64,000 nt of DNA from Shewanella sp. Choline-02u-19 (GTDB lineage Bacteria; Pseudomonadota; Gammaproteobacteria; Enterobacterales; Shewanellaceae). Positions 7,926 through 16,608 of the stretch are shown here, piece by piece (within the stretch, counting starts at the first letter, position 1; each line of letters starts with the position of its first letter). Below the pieces are notes generated by a model, which worked only from the letters and a program-made list of their open reading frames with translations, had not been told where the DNA came from and made no database searches. Both the position numbers and the translations under genes were made by a program. Where the stretch lies: assembly GCF_002836205.1 (NCBI RefSeq), contig NZ_PJBE01000012.1:496001-560000 (forward strand), in the 5' to 3' direction.

Positions 7926-9062
7926 ATGAAAAAGTCTATTTTAGCAACCGCCACAATCGCAGCTCTTTCTTTCAATGTTGCAGCGGCTAATGTTGCGGGT
8001 GATGTACTTGATTACTATCAACCAGAGCGTACTGCAGTACAGAATGGCGCCGTCATTGTCGACTTAACCGGTCAAGGTAGCGAAGCCATAGCCCAAAAGT
8101 TAGCGACTATGCCTCGTGGTGAAGCAGAGCAAGCAGTCATCGAAATTGCAAAAAATGCAGTTGAAAATAACCGTAAAGTCGCACCTGAGTATGTTGCCAT
8201 CATGGAACGCCAAGCTGAAATTAGAGGCGTACCCGTTCATATGTTGTTCGCGGCCATCGCACAAGCGGATTGGGACATCAACAAAGGGTTTGTTAATGCT
8301 GACGATACTGCTTCATTACAAAAAGCCGCCGAATCGATGAATGGCTGCACAACCCTAGCCTTTGCCGAAACGGGTATTGTCGGATTAAACAATGATTTGA
8401 ACATTGGTTTTTTACATGAAGGTGATACTTCAGTCATTAAAACAGATGACACTATTTTCTTAGCCACTGATGGTGGTCACTTCCAAGGTATGGGCAAACA
8501 CACTGCTGCAGTCCTTAACTTCATGGGGGAGCCAAGTGGAGCATCAGCAACTGTTGACACTCAAAATGTCATCACTACCGATGCCGCTTTTGCCGCTATT
8601 ACATCGTCTGCCAGCGTGAAAGAGGCCTTTAACAAACTTAAAGATTACACAACTCACGTCTCATTAAACTTTACCGTGGCAGATGATTCTGGCGACTATG
8701 GTTCAATTGAAATGACAACCAATGGTACTCGTATCGTTCGTGGTGAAGGCGGTATTGCTCACGCCAATCATACGGCAGAAATGCGTGCTGAATTTTTATC
8801 TCATACACCTTTGCGCCAAGCCAATGAAAAATTTGTTGATACCTTCGCTCGTGAAGATGCAGGTAATACTTTCATTAGCTATGCAAAAGAGCGTGATGTG
8901 AATGGCATGAAGTACATCTTGCAGCAAAAGCCTATTAACATCACAAAATATAGCTCTGACTTCGTGACTGTCGAGTCTGTCATCTTCGATACTGTGAATG
9001 GTTGTGCTTATGTAGCAGGTGACAACCCACTCTTCTCAGAATACACGCAAGTTTGTTTCTAA
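7926..9062 (+). CDS. Peptidase C45 / acyl-CoA:6-APA acyltransferase-like Ntn hydrolase
   Basis: 378 residues with a signal peptide (to about residue 20, VAAA). The block NG-C141-TTLAFAE and, further on, GLNNDLNIG match the autoprocessing site and following strand of C45 proteins, where the chain is cut before Cys and the new N-terminal Cys is the nucleophile. HANHTAE at 279-285 corresponds to the family's HTNH-like motif. Homologues cleave or transfer acyl groups on amides (isopenicillin N acyltransferase; acid-ceramidase-like relatives). It is predicted periplasmic; substrate unknown. It shares its promoter segment with the serine hydrolase at 5229, so the two may be co-expressed. Family call by motif, moderately sure. 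Confidence 0.7.
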   Translation: MKKSILATATIAALSFNVAAANVAGDVLDYYQPERTAVQNGAVIVDLTGQGSEAIAQKLATMPRGEAEQAVIEIAKNAVENNRKVAPEYVAIMERQAEIRGVPVHMLFAAIAQADWDINKGFVNADDTASLQKAAESMNGCTTLAFAETGIVGLNNDLNIGFLHEGDTSVIKTDDTIFLATDGGHFQGMGKHTAAVLNFMGEPSGASATVDTQNVITTDAAFAAITSSASVKEAFNKLKDYTTHVSLNFTVADDSGDYGSIEMTTNGTRIVRGEGGIAHANHTAEMRAEFLSHTPLRQANEKFVDTFAREDAGNTFISYAKERDVNGMKYILQQKPINITKYSSDFVTVESVIFDTVNGCAYVAGDNPLFSEYTQVCF

Positions 9063-9070
9063 GGTCAAGT

Positions 9071-9096
9071 GAGTAACCTCTTTAAAGGGGTTACTC
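9071..9096 (+). terminator. Hairpin after C45-like gene
   Basis: GAGTAACC and GGTTACTC are exact inverted arms around tctttaaagg, which can extend the stem. There is no U-run, so termination may be weak or the hairpin may only protect the mRNA end. Confidence 0.55.
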
Positions 9097-9196
9097 ATTG
9101 AATAACAATTTATTCATTTGAATACTCGTAAAAAATTGAGTCTGTTTTGACACAAGATAAAACCATATTAATTGTAAAAACATCTAGGAATTTAAC

Positions 9197-9478
9197 ATGA
9201 AAAAATTAATTAAAAACACAGCCATTATCATTACGTCTTCACTGATTTATCTAAGCTCGTCAGCAATCGCAGCTGAAATAGAAGGTATTATTAGTTCAGT
9301 TGATAATCAACAGCAAACAATTGAGATCCATAACACTAAGTTATTGGTTGATAACCGCACACGTATCGAAAATTCACGAATGAACTTTTCAGATTTACGT
9401 CCTGGTATGTATGTCGAAGTGGATTATATATATCTAAATAATAAGTTGGTCGCTACAGAGATTGATTTAGACGACTAA
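9197..9478 (+). CDS. Small periplasmic DUF5666-like protein
   Basis: 93 residues: a signal peptide (MKKLIKNTAIIITSSLIYLSSSAIAA), then a compact beta-rich domain with the pattern IEGIISSVD, IEIHNTKLLVDNRTRI, LRPGMYVEVDY, ATEID. This matches the 'xGxV..vd.....v.g..v.v...T.i.......l..G..VeV.g' layout of DUF5666 OB-like domains. Function unknown. It lies 52 bp before the lipoprotein gene, so they may be cotranscribed. I do not see the dyad operator here. Confidence 0.7.
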   Translation: MKKLIKNTAIIITSSLIYLSSSAIAAEIEGIISSVDNQQQTIEIHNTKLLVDNRTRIENSRMNFSDLRPGMYVEVDYIYLNNKLVATEIDLDD

Positions 9479-9529
9479 GAAAGTGCTTCATATTTTAAAC
9501 CTTAATAAACTGAAAGGGTGAGAACCAAA

Positions 9530-10234
9530 ATGAACGCAAACTGGAAAAATAAAATGCTGCTATTAGCCGTCGCGGTCGGTATGACGGCTTGCGCATCTCC
9601 TAGTACACAAGTAGGTAAAAGTGCACAAACAGGTGCTACTTTAGGAGCCTTTACCTCACTTATTCTAGGTGGTGATACCGAAGATATTATTGTAAGTGCA
9701 GCCGTTGGCGGAGTCGGCGGTGCACTCGTTGGTGGCGCCAAGGCGCAAGAACAAGAAGCTATAAAAGCCAATGTGATTGCCAAAAGTGAATCACAACAAA
9801 AACTTCGAATTGAACAAGAGCGTCTTGAACTTGATAAAGTGCAACAGCGTAGTGAAGATAAAATGAAGTTACGCACTACAATGACCGCAAACAATGCCTT
9901 GTTAGATGACGTTCCGCTTCTTGAAAGAGCGTATGGGAAAGACAATGTTGATGGTATTTTGGCCTTAAGAGATTGTCATCATGTAAAAGCTAGAGTGTAT
10001 GCTTCAGCGGCCGAAAATAGCAGTGTAGCAAGTGCTAAATTAGCCAGCGTGTGGTTGAAGGCATTGATTGCTGTAGACGAACATAATGATGCCAAGGCTC
10101 AATTAGCTTTTGAACGTTTGATTGAATTAGATCCTGATGTTTCAAATAGTCGTCAAGCAAAAGATTTTGCAAATGACACAATGGCAGATATTCGCGCAGA
10201 CAGAAGATCATTTTCAATTTCTTGCGTTATTTAA
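9530..10234 (+). CDS. Glycine-zipper lipoprotein
   Basis: 234 residues. Signal peptide with lipobox-like MTAC (Cys at ~20). Residues ~30-75 are a glycine zipper (TGATLGAF, AAVGGVGGALVGGAKA) able to insert in membranes. A charged helical, probably coiled-coil stretch follows (EQEAIKANVIAKSESQ to KVQQRSEDK), then a helical repeat-like C-terminus (AKLASVWLKALIAVDEHNDAKAQLAFERLIEL) resembling a TPR pair. ATG at 9530 is preferred to a GTG at 9518 because the upstream gaaaggg is spaced correctly only for the ATG. Role unknown. Confidence 0.7.
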   Translation: MNANWKNKMLLLAVAVGMTACASPSTQVGKSAQTGATLGAFTSLILGGDTEDIIVSAAVGGVGGALVGGAKAQEQEAIKANVIAKSESQQKLRIEQERLELDKVQQRSEDKMKLRTTMTANNALLDDVPLLERAYGKDNVDGILALRDCHHVKARVYASAAENSSVASAKLASVWLKALIAVDEHNDAKAQLAFERLIELDPDVSNSRQAKDFANDTMADIRADRRSFSISCVI

Positions 10235-11738
10235 TGAGCTTTAATAGCCTGGGTTACCAATAGTGGTCAATATAAAAACGTTCCCTTAATTATCTTGAAA
10301 TTATCTGCTAATAATCTAATAAAAGGTTGGGGAACGTTAACAGAAATTATTTTTTAGCTAAAGTGATTAGAATCTATAATCCACTTCTAGAAGGTATAAA
10401 ATGACCTGCTCGACAAAATTAATTACTTGTTAATGTGAATCCGTTGTGGCGGTTCAAGCGGTTCTTCAAAGCCAAAGTCGCCAGTAATAATTACGTTAAG
10501 ATCAGTAGCTGTCGATATCACTCGTTATTAATTTGCTAATAAAACTGGCGTTATTAAAAAGAGAGGACTTTTTGTTGCAACCACTAAATATAGCGATATT
10601 TCATCTAGGTTAGTGTCAAATGAAGCAACTTGGTCATTAGGTAATACAAGCATTTTAAAATTTAGTATTCCTCAAATAACGATTGCTGCAACGGCCCAAA
10701 AAGTCGGTAAGCCAATCACGATAAAAGCTTCTTTTGGCGGGCCAGAGGACGCTATCACTTACGTCGTTACTGCTCCTTAATCTATTAGCTTAGCCATTTA
10801 TCTAAGCTCCCAATCGTTTGGCTATTGGGCGCAATAGCATTTTTCACGCAAAATATTGGATGGCAGGTCAAAGTGCGCTTGACGCCACCAGAGAGGAAAT
10901 TGGCACCCTAGCGTTTAAATAAAATTTAAACGTCATAACTATCAAGGCTAATATAATCTATATAGAAGCCGCTGCAAGGCTCGCAAAGATATCCCTAATT
11001 ATACTTAGACTCGCTCAACGCGTGAAAGTCTATGACTAGTCATGATTGGGAAACTTGAATAGTGATTGATGATTGTATTTATTAGCGAATGAACTCGCTG
11101 GGTAATAGATCTAATTCATTTTTTAAATAAAATGAGCCTACAAGTTCGACTCTGGATCCTTTCGTGCTTAACGGCATTAATCAGCCCACCCTTTGAAGAT
11201 GCTATTTCGCGAGCTATATTTATTACTCCTTTTTCGTTGCCCGTTCCCAATATTGTGGTTGATGGCGTTACTGGCAAGCCTCTCTTGTATAGAGCTATCA
11301 ACAGGTTTTAATTCGGTGATGCAGGGGAGATACCGCGTTATCCTATGGAAGTTTTGAACTCTAGCTTGAGAGCTGCCTATTAGTCTCATCGCGACCAATA
11401 AGGGCATACTGTCGATGTGGTTAATGAAATATTCTGTTAGGTATTTTGTGATCAAGTTTCACCGGTGATGTGACAATAAATTGCACCTTGTCGGTAGCTA
11501 TAAGCAATACCCATTTATTAGCCATAGAGTATTTCAGTAGACAAGTTAGTGAGTGTCACTGATGTGTAGCAACGACACTCACAATGGTAACGCCACTCTA
11601 CAGCATTGGCATTAGTGAGCGATGGCGAAAATGTCGGATGAATTGATTATTACTAAGATAGTATTTTGTTAGAGCGGAGCTTATAGCAATCGACAAAGAG
11701 AGAGTCGGTAGTAACTAGAATGGTTATCTATAATATGT
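10235..11738. other. Decayed 1.5-kb spacer
   Basis: Apart from the remnant at 10532-10780 I find no gene. AACGTTCCC (10279) and GGGAACGTT (10331) are exact inverted arms ~45 bp apart. CGTTTAAAT-aaa-ATTTAAACG (10912-10932) is a perfect short hairpin just at the end of a 20-codon open piece (MAGQSALDATREEIGTLAFK). Short open frames around 11100-11450 on either strand lack ribosome sites and codon character. It looks like a graveyard of old genes. Confidence 0.5.
10532..10780 (+). pseudogene. Remnant of a bacterial Ig-like (Big) domain protein
   Basis: An open 82-residue frame without start codon or ribosome site that ends cleanly at TAA: VATTKYSDISSRLVSNEATWS, ITIAATAQKVGKPITIKASFGG, ITYVVTAP (quoted in parts). 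'Y-S-D-x-S-S-R-x-V-S-x-E-A-T-W-S' is the hallmark of a Big2-type domain. It is probably the C-terminus of a large surface protein whose remainder has been deleted. Confidence 0.65.
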
Positions 11739-11770
11739 AAAACACCGCTATATTAATTAGCGGTGTTTTT
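11739..11770. terminator. Strong rho-independent terminator
   Basis: AAAACACCGCTA and TAGCGGTGTTTTTATT form an 11-bp stem with T-runs on both strands. It serves the minus-strand barrel gene ending at 11795. Confidence 0.85.
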
Positions 11771-11794
11771 ATTATGAATAATAGAGCCTTAGCT

Positions 11795-12490
11795 TTAGAA
11801 GTAGTAGTTTGCTTGGAACCAAGTCACAGTATCCGCTTTCATGCTACCAAACTGATTTTTGTGCTCAGCAGTATATTCAACTTTGGCACCCACAGAGATG
11901 TTATTTGTAACCATAAAGCCACCACCGACCTCTATTTGGTTGATAAACTCTTTGTTTTTTAAGTGATAAGTCGTTTTGGGGTTAGCGTACAGCCAGTGAC
12001 CAGCATCAAATCCATACATGGCATACACGCCTGCTTGTGCAATACCTGAGCGGTCGTACTTGTTATCTTCCATTGGACGTTTAACTTGTGTTGCACCACC
12101 ACTCAACATCGGGAAAATTGAGATATTATCAGAGACCTGGAACTTATAGATAAGTCCACCAAGTACTGTTTGAGAGTTGGCATCAGCCAGTACATCTATT
12201 GAATATCCAAGGCCATCGGTGACATGGAAGTAGCGCCCACGACCATTCATCTCTCCGGTTTTGTTATCAGCTGCAAGATCCAATGAGAAAATATTGCTGC
12301 CGAATCCCATCATGCCATTTAGTTGGGTGGTATCTTTACTTGCTGAAATACCAACAGTAGAGAAACTCGCGGTAGGGTCACCATAATTCACCTCTGCTTC
12401 AGGCTCAGCTGCCATAGCGTTAAATGAGAATAAGGTAGCGATAGATAGTGCTGCGACTGTTGCTGTCAGTTTTGAATTAAGTGTTTTCAT
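11795..12490 (-). CDS. Small outer-membrane beta-barrel protein
   Basis: 231 residues. Signal peptide to about residue 28 (FSFNAMAA). Then alternating strands (GMMGFGSNIFSLDLAAD, YSIDVLADA, VGGGFMVTNNISVGAKVEYTAE) ending ...VTWFQANYYF, a C-terminal Phe as BAM-recognised barrels have. ATG at 12490 has agaggaatgacc upstream at the right distance; the ATG six bases earlier does not. I cannot assign a family or substrate. Upstream at 12568-12588 is a half-conserved copy of the dyad operator with its CTAACTTA tail, grouping it with the nearby exported-protein genes. Confidence 0.75.
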   Translation of the reverse strand: MKTLNSKLTATVAALSIATLFSFNAMAAEPEAEVNYGDPTASFSTVGISASKDTTQLNGMMGFGSNIFSLDLAADNKTGEMNGRGRYFHVTDGLGYSIDVLADANSQTVLGGLIYKFQVSDNISIFPMLSGGATQVKRPMEDNKYDRSGIAQAGVYAMYGFDAGHWLYANPKTTYHLKNKEFINQIEVGGGFMVTNNISVGAKVEYTAEHKNQFGSMKADTVTWFQANYYF

Positions 12491-12567
12491 GGTCATTCCT
12501 CTGGGATTAGGTTGTTATAATTAACTGACGCCAGTATCCCAGAAGGTAAGAAATAGATTAAGTTAGG

Positions 12568-12588
12568 TATTATTGCTAAATCGAATAC
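12568..12588 (-). promoter_or_regulatory. Degenerate dyad operator upstream of barrel gene
   Basis: Minus strand: TATTCGATTTAGCAATAATA then CCTAACTTA and TATTTCT. The left arm ATTCGA and the tail match the copies at 5117 and 7814; the right arm is mutated. Confidence 0.4.
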
Positions 12589-13105
12589 TTTGTAATGTTG
12601 AGGTCTTAAATAGTCATTAGGTTATATTGTTGTTCGTAGAATTTAATCTTTTGGCCATGTATTCACGGAGTGTTTAATTTATAACTCATGAAGTATTTTA
12701 TTTGTAGAGTAGGAGAGGTTAAGCACTTAGTTTAACTAATAGTTAGAGATTAATTACATTTTTAGGTTGTTTGTTTTTGATGTCATAAGGTGAGTAATTA
12801 ACGCAGGGTGTATTTAGAGCTAGATAATATTTTTCAAATCGCAGGTTAATAGTTTGATAGGTACTACTATTTTTAGCTGAATTAGCATTAGAGTGATGTC
12901 AGAATTAGATTGTGGGAATTTAATAATCAACTTGTGTTGTTAAGTTTTCGCCTGACTATATTTTTACATATTTAGCCATATATTCTTTGTCGAACTTTGT
13001 CGTTAATGGAACTTTGTCGTTAATGGAACTTTGTCGTTAATGGAACTTTGTCGTTAATGGAACTCAGGTGAATTGAACTTTGAACATACATTGTAGTTAG
13101 AGGTA
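12589..13105. other. AT-rich spacer with a 17-bp tandem repeat
   Basis: No gene seen. The only structure is the repeat run at 12992-13059. Confidence 0.5.
12992..13059. repeat. 17-bp tandem repeat, four copies
   Basis: gaactttgtcgttaatg four times in exact register, followed by a partial gaact. Intergenic; 17 bp is not a multiple of three, and no coding frame runs through it. Confidence 0.95.
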
Positions 13106-13312
13106 CTACAATAAAAAATTCTCTAGCAATGTTTGGATATGAAGTTGTTCATCTAGCATCGTTTCATAAATAACAAAAAAGGACAATAAAGAGACAGTTG
13201 TAATGAAAATTACCGCCTTATCTAGCATGTTTGTCTTATCTGTTTTGTTATTTGGATTTTGCTGCTGTTGCAGAACATTATTTAATAGTGAACTTAAGTG
13301 TTTACTTGACAT
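13106..13312 (-). CDS. Small single-pass membrane protein
   Basis: 68 residues, unrecognised. Evidence that it is real: gaggagc sits seven bases before ATG (13312), an excellent ribosome site. The product has a polar Gln/Asn-rich N-terminus (VLQQQQNPNNKTDK), one strong hydrophobic helix (AVIFITTVSLLSFFVIY) and a short charged tail. An operator-like dyad lies ~70 bp upstream in the same orientation. No signal-peptidase site is evident, so it is probably an inner-membrane protein with one pass. Function unknown. Confidence 0.6.
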   Translation of the reverse strand: MSSKHLSSLLNNVLQQQQNPNNKTDKTNMLDKAVIFITTVSLLSFFVIYETMLDEQLHIQTLLENFLL

Positions 13313-13380
13313 TTTATTGCTCCTCAATGTTTGTCTGCGGCTATTATCCAATCAAAACACTTATACCAATAACTACATTG

Positions 13381-13398
13381 TATTCGAATAACGAATAG
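13381..13398 (-). promoter_or_regulatory. Dyad operator candidate upstream of small membrane protein
   Basis: Minus strand CTATTCGTTATTCGAATA, with the 16-base ATTCGTTATTCGAATA core identical to the copy at 6789. Confidence 0.5.
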
Positions 13399-13430
13399 CA
13401 TCTTGAGGACTAGCTCAATCAAGCTTTTAT

Positions 13431-13460
13431 GTATTCGTTTCACCAATAGTTACTAACTTA
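13431..13460 (+). promoter_or_regulatory. Orphan degenerate operator copy
   Basis: GTATTCGTTTCACCAATAG followed by TTACTAACTTA: left arm and tail match the consensus, right arm lost. The nearest plus-strand gene begins at 13820, too far for the usual spacing, so its original gene may be gone. Confidence 0.35.
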
Positions 13461-13819
13461 GGAAAGTTTGCTAACTCCGATAAGGTAAGAAGAGATCCCA
13501 ACTAAGGTTTGTTAAATTTAAACAATTAGATAGAGTTCATTAGATGCTAGCGTCTTTAGTCTTCCTATTTTGTACTGGTATAAAGCAGGTGGTGTTAATA
13601 CCCGTTGGATTGTCTGCTGATGGAATTAGCTGTTGCATGAATTTAGATCTCTTTACAGCGAGTTTCAGCTTATTTAAGCCACATCTAACAGAGAATAGGT
13701 GTGTTAAATGAAGAAGGTTGGCAGGGCAAGGTTTAGCAAACATCATGACTTGGGGTTAGGCCGCTTCTCAAAATAGGCAGTACTGAGAAGCCTTACTTAT
13801 TAAGATGGGAGAACCCTTG

Positions 13820-14005
13820 ATGATTTATCTAGTGCGATACAGTTTTAATTATCAGCACAAGAATAAGCACACCAGCGAGCGTCTAACAGACAAAGTTTTT
13901 GTCAATGATAGAACGCTTCAAGGCGCTAAAGTACAAGTTACACGCCGCGCAGTAAGCGAGGACTTGAAGGGCTTTAAGATTATTTCAGCAGAAGTGATGT
14001 TATAG
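13820..14005 (+). CDS. Small basic hypothetical protein
   Basis: 61 residues, beginning MIYLVRYSFNYQHKNKH and continuing DRTLQGAKVQVTRRAVSEDLKGF. Rich in Lys/Arg, no signal peptide, no membrane segment. gggagaa lies nine bases before ATG 13820; an ATG 15 bases earlier overlaps that site and is less likely. Unrecognised. The codon pattern looks genuine, but short length keeps confidence moderate. Confidence 0.5.
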   Translation: MIYLVRYSFNYQHKNKHTSERLTDKVFVNDRTLQGAKVQVTRRAVSEDLKGFKIISAEVML

Positions 14006-14203
14006 CTATTGATTATCCTTTGCTCTATATGCTGCTCATTTTTCTTTTCAAAGCAGGCTTAGCTTCAACTAGGCCTCTTATCTCTAAGCTCTCTCAATAA
14101 TACTTATTCATAAAAATGTTATGACAAATACAGCACTCATATAAATAGCTCACAACAATGCAAGTGTGCTTATCCCTTTATGGTTTTATCAACTCAAAAT
14201 AAA

Positions 14204-14222
14204 CCATTCGATTTTCGAATGG
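14204..14222 (+). promoter_or_regulatory. Best-preserved dyad operator
   Basis: CCATTCGATTTTCGAATGG is a perfect inverted repeat (8-bp arms, 3-bp spacer) followed by TAACCAACTCC. It lies 77 bp before the glycine-zipper gene start. It defines the consensus for the other copies. Confidence 0.65.
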
Positions 14223-14298
14223 TAACCAACTCCTTGTATTGGCTGTTGCTGAGTAAAATAGCCTCAAGATTTACACACTAACTACATGAGGTACGACT

Positions 14299-14649
14299 AT
14301 GAAACTTAAAAATCTATTACTGACAGCCACTCTTGCACTTACTTGCGTAGCGACTAGCTCATATGCAGATTACTGCGACGATACGTTGGGAGAGATGGTC
14401 GGTGGCGCTTTAGAAGGTGGTCTCGTTGGCACCGGCTTGGGTGCAATAGCTGATGGTAGAGGCGGGGCTATGCGTGGAGCACAAATTGGTGCTGCCGTTG
14501 GTGCACTTGACGGGCTTATTGAAGGAGAGATCAAGCGTGACCGCTGTCAGCGAGACATGCGAGATCTCGAGGATGGCCTAATCATGGATGAGCTTGATGA
14601 TATGGCAATTGAAGATGCCATTACCGATGACATAATCTTTAACGACTAA
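14299..14649 (+). CDS. Periplasmic glycine-zipper protein
   Basis: 116 residues. Signal peptide (cleavage near SSYADYC). Glycine zipper at ~33-75 (GGALEGGLVGTGLGAIADGRGGAMRG quoted in part), then a very acidic tail (DLEDGLIMDELDDMAIEDAITDD). Two Cys near each end of the zipper (YCDDT, DRCQR) could form a disulfide. It lies 56 bp before the barrel gene and is probably cotranscribed with it from the dyad-bearing promoter. Function unknown. Confidence 0.7.
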   Translation: MKLKNLLLTATLALTCVATSSYADYCDDTLGEMVGGALEGGLVGTGLGAIADGRGGAMRGAQIGAAVGALDGLIEGEIKRDRCQRDMRDLEDGLIMDELDDMAIEDAITDDIIFND

Positions 14650-14705
14650 TAGTCAAATTTACGCGCCGAGTGATCTCTGCGCGTGTATTCCTTGGGGGAG
14701 TCAAC

Positions 14706-15854
14706 ATGAACAATCGTAGTATTAAACCCGCTTTAACTGCAGCCGCGATATCGCTAATGATGTTGCCTAGTCTTGCCTCTGCAAGCTTTATGGATGGTTT
14801 TACCGATCCTAAAGATGGGCGTATAGATGCAAGTCAGTGGATCTTGGATAACTCAGCAGGCTTTATGCCTATTCCACTGATTATTACAGAGCCGGCAGTA
14901 GGGACGGGCGGTGGTGCTGCGTTGTTGTTCTTTCATGAAACTGATGAGCAGAAGGCTAAGCGAGAACTATATCCCGATGAAGTCACTAATATTCCACCCA
15001 GTGTCACGGGTGTTGTTGGTGCAGCGACGAGTAACGGCAGTAAACTTGCTGGTGTGTTCCACTCCGGAAACTGGCAAGACGACAATATACGTTACTTAGG
15101 CGGTATATTTGGTGCTGAGTTTAACTTGAAATACTATGGTGAAACATCAGGTCAAGCCAACAACTTTAATATAAAGGGCTTGTACTTCTTTCAAGATATC
15201 GATTTTAGAATAGCGGGCAGTAACTTCTTTCTTGGTGCCGATTACGTCAATATGAATTCAGAAGCATCTTTTGATATGTCTTCGATGCTGCCTGGCGTCG
15301 ATCCTCTCGCACTGGACAGTAATGACGCACACGTAGGCCTTAAGGTCACATACGATAGTCGTGATAACCAATTCTCAGCTAGGACAGGAACCAAAGCGGG
15401 TCTCAAAGCCAATATGCATGGCAAAGGTGTTGGTGGTGACTTTGACTATCAGGATTATCATGCATTTGTTCAGACCTATCATCGAGTGGCACCAAAGTGG
15501 GGCGTTGCTATGCGACTTGATGCTAAATCAACCACAGACGGTGCACCATTTTACGCTAAGCCCTTTATTGATATGCGCGGCATGGCGGCAATGCGCTATC
15601 AAGCTGACAATACCGCGCTTGCTGAAGTTGAAGTTAGCTATGACATCGATGATCGATGGACAATACTCGGCTTTGCTGGCACCGGTAAAGCGGTTAATAA
15701 CGATCAAAGTTTTAATCAGGCTGAATGGCAAAATGCTCAAGGAGCTGGCTTTAGATATCTGCTAGCACGCCAACTTGGTTTAAGAACCGGTATAGATATT
15801 GCCAAAGGGCCAGAAGAGTGGACCATGTATTTGCAGTTTGGTGGGGCTTGGTAG
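14706..15854 (+). CDS. BamA/TamA-family (surface antigen D15) barrel without POTRA domains
   Basis: 382 residues with a signal peptide (to about residue 27, LASA). The C-terminal ~200 residues follow the 16-stranded D15/Omp85 barrel pattern: HVGLKVTYDSRDNQFSARTG, GWAMRLD-like strands, then AGFRYLLARQLGLRTGIDIA and the end YLQFGGAW. The first ~60 mature residues (DPKDGRIDASQWILDN) are too short for POTRA repeats. Such POTRA-less homologues are common in Proteobacteria and mostly uncharacterised. A very strong ribosome site (gggggag) is seven bases before ATG 14706. The pairing with the glycine-zipper gene just upstream suggests a shared envelope role. Confidence 0.75.
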   Translation: MNNRSIKPALTAAAISLMMLPSLASASFMDGFTDPKDGRIDASQWILDNSAGFMPIPLIITEPAVGTGGGAALLFFHETDEQKAKRELYPDEVTNIPPSVTGVVGAATSNGSKLAGVFHSGNWQDDNIRYLGGIFGAEFNLKYYGETSGQANNFNIKGLYFFQDIDFRIAGSNFFLGADYVNMNSEASFDMSSMLPGVDPLALDSNDAHVGLKVTYDSRDNQFSARTGTKAGLKANMHGKGVGGDFDYQDYHAFVQTYHRVAPKWGVAMRLDAKSTTDGAPFYAKPFIDMRGMAAMRYQADNTALAEVEVSYDIDDRWTILGFAGTGKAVNNDQSFNQAEWQNAQGAGFRYLLARQLGLRTGIDIAKGPEEWTMYLQFGGAW

Positions 15855-15878
15855 TTGCCTGCTAACTTTTTATTCGAG

Positions 15879-15901
15879 AAGGAGCTTTGTTGCTCCTTTT
15901 C
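15879..15901 (+). terminator. Terminator after D15-like gene
   Basis: AAGGAGC-tttgtt-GCTCCTTTTC: a 7-bp stem, 6-nt loop, then T's. Confidence 0.8.
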
Positions 15902-16608
15902 CGCATAAGAATCCTCAAGTAATCATGCTTGAGTACAAAGTGATTAGACACAGACTAATAATCTAAAACGCTTCAGTATGTAAGCTTAAAGGAGTGATTT
16001 GGAATAACGGCTTATTCTTCGTCATACTACAGCGGACTCGGGAGTTCTTTAAGCCTCTTCCTTTAGCGTGCTAATACAATAAGTGAGAGTTGCAGTTTTA
16101 ACAGGAGCTCTGGCTACTCTCGTTGAGCACAAAATCAAGCTGCAGCAATAGAGTCCGCACTATCGCTAACACTTGAATGGATCTAGGGATTCATATTTCA
16201 GTCAGATAAAAGGGCCACTCTGTTGGCCCTTTTTGGCCTTCAAAATGAGGGCCAAAACCGCAATCGTCGCCAATGATAGCTGTGGGTTTTATAAAGATGG
16301 TATTAGAGGTTATTTGGCCAAATTAGTGCTGATGAAATGTACTTTTTTAAGCTGGAAAGCTATGTAGCCTGTCACTCCTATATTCACCGCTCACGTCAAT
16401 TTTTAATTGGCAGCCTAAGCGCGAGTAGACACTCAATAATATTGAGTAAGACTGCTTAAATCAGTCTTGATTCATATTCCCTTCTGTAAAAAATGTCGGA
16501 TGTTCTATTGCCATATTAGCTATTTCATCGGTTTAGCTTCATTGACATAGCAAGCATCAGATTCAATCTGAATCAGAGCTGACTACTTTAATCATTCAAT
16601 CACCCAAC
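15902..16608. other. Spacer with hairpins only
   Basis: About 700 bp without a supportable gene. It contains a terminator-like hairpin at 16208-16234 and an overlapping second inverted repeat (tttttggcc / ggccaaaa, 16230-16258). Confidence 0.5.
16208..16234 (+). terminator. Terminator-like hairpin in spacer
   Basis: AAAGGGCCA-ctctgt-TGGCCCTTTTT. A strong stem with a T-run, but no gene immediately upstream; perhaps the surviving end of a lost gene. Confidence 0.6.

Noticed and set aside
11116..11455. Two overlapping minus-strand frames of 61 and 92 codons
   Set aside because: No ribosome sites, and neither looks like a known protein; left as part of the decayed spacer.
13540..13746. 68-codon minus-strand frame (AKPCPANLLHLTHLF...)
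   Set aside because: No ribosome site and odd composition. It could be the translation of an intergenic repeat, but I cannot show that here.
16173..16367. 64-codon plus-strand frame
   Set aside because: It runs straight through a strong terminator hairpin and has no ribosome site.
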